Of a DNA stretch of 64,000 bases, positions 63,726-64,000 are shown in pieces. The DNA comes from Bacteroides finegoldii DSM 17565 (lineage in GTDB: Bacteria > Bacteroidota > Bacteroidia > Bacteroidales > Bacteroidaceae). Location of the stretch: contig NZ_GG688330.1 in assembly GCF_000156195.1 (NCBI RefSeq), positions 80,079-144,078 on the forward strand. Reading direction: 5' to 3'. Made by a program: the position numbers and the translations under genes. Positions within the stretch are counted from its first letter, which is position 1. Every line of letters begins with the position of its first letter. The notes beneath the pieces were generated by a model. It made no database searches. It was not told where the DNA came from and worked only from the letters and a program-made list of their open reading frames with translations.

Positions 63726-63943
63726 TACCCCTTTCCCTCGCTCATCCTTACACTTTCCCTTACTTATCCTTACGCCCTGTCTTTGCCATCCTGCTTTTCA
63801 CTAAGTGTTTCCTGCGTATGAAACTTTAGTTTCCCCCTCTTGAAACTCCAGTTTCCTCTGCTTGAACCTTTAGTTTCATTTGCTTGAACTTCTGGTATCC
63901 TGTGGTGAAACAACATTTTCTGTTACTTGAAACAGTCTGTTCT
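63726..63943. repeat. Array of about ten diverged 22-bp tandem units with dyad cores
   Basis: Early units end in ATCC at 63747, 63769 and 63791, later ones in TTTCC or a variant at 63812, 63834, 63856, 63878, 63900, 63921 and 63943: steps of 22 bp, except one of 21. Six units have a 14-bp dyad of the type GAAACTnnAGTTTC starting at 63820, 63842, 63864, 63886, 63907 and 63929; the first two are perfect in their arms and the others decay gradually. All frames are closed and the period is not a multiple of three. Confidence 0.85.
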
Positions 63944-64000
63944 TGTACTCTCTTTCGGCTCTTGATGCTTGCTTTTCAGTCATAACTGCCTGTCTTCTCA

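Larger units (their letters stand above)
63557..64000. other. Gene-free region with palindromes and a 22-bp periodic array
   Basis: About 440 bp to the window edge with no credible gene. The left part holds an imperfect nested inverted repeat (63625-63641 with 63683-63715). The right part is an array of diverged 22-bp units (63726-63943). I see no terminator for the response regulator gene. Confidence 0.75.

Overview
The window looks like chromosomal DNA of a gut Bacteroides. The reasons are paired SusC/SusD outer-membrane proteins, a hybrid two-component regulator, promoter -7 boxes of the Bacteroides form TAnnTTTG, the large type of IspG, and operons typical of the phylum. I cannot name the species from sequence alone. 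I see no rRNA, tRNA, insertion sequence, integrase or CRISPR array.

Layout: (1) 1-270, a rubredoxin gene and its terminator. (2) 381-23949, a polysaccharide utilisation locus (PUL). A leftward GH88 lipoprotein and PL12 heparin-sulfate-lyase-like enzyme are divergent from a rightward seven-gene operon (susC1, susD1, susC2, susD2, a heparinase II/III-type lyase, and two paralogous fimbrillin/lectin-like lipoproteins). A hybrid two-component regulator faces this operon. Lyases cut uronate-containing glycan at the surface and in the periplasm, SusCD imports it, GH88 removes the unsaturated uronate, and the regulator senses the product. No sulfatase lies inside the window. (3) 24227-34754, core genes: Na/phosphate transporter, nucleoside kinase, a small membrane protein, Xaa-Pro aminopeptidase, then rpoN, a PAP2-type membrane protein, gcvH, purE and ispG in a tight run. 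(4) 34767-37627, an accessory-looking stretch: a broken AAA ATPase gene, about 800 bp of gene-free DNA with several ordered repeat systems, and an intact AAA/DUF4143 ATPase. (5) 37698-40104, a P1B metal ATPase with a Fur-family regulator. (6) 40176-45312, malate dehydrogenase, a CvfB-like S1 protein, two secreted proteins of unknown role, and MsrAB. (7) 45397-51116, a MacAB-TolC-like five-gene efflux operon. (8) 51296-57593, a ROK kinase, ribosomal protein L19, a 5'-nucleotidase split into two genes, and a NagZ-like GH3/beta-lactamase fusion. (9) 57692-63556, an outer-membrane barrel and a DUF4136 lipoprotein, a MarR regulator with a multidomain CoA-disulfide-reductase/rhodanese/TusA/DsrE protein, and a sigma-54 response regulator. 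(10) 63557-64000, gene-free repeats.

The least explained signal is non-coding. Two unrelated intergenic regions (about 35712-35910 and 63726-63943) are built from diverged units that keep a 22-bp period, two turns of B-DNA, with dyad-symmetric cores. The period is not a multiple of three and the units share little sequence between the two arrays, so the spacing seems to be what is conserved. The PUL divergent promoter also has two perfect 14-bp palindromes 23 bp apart.
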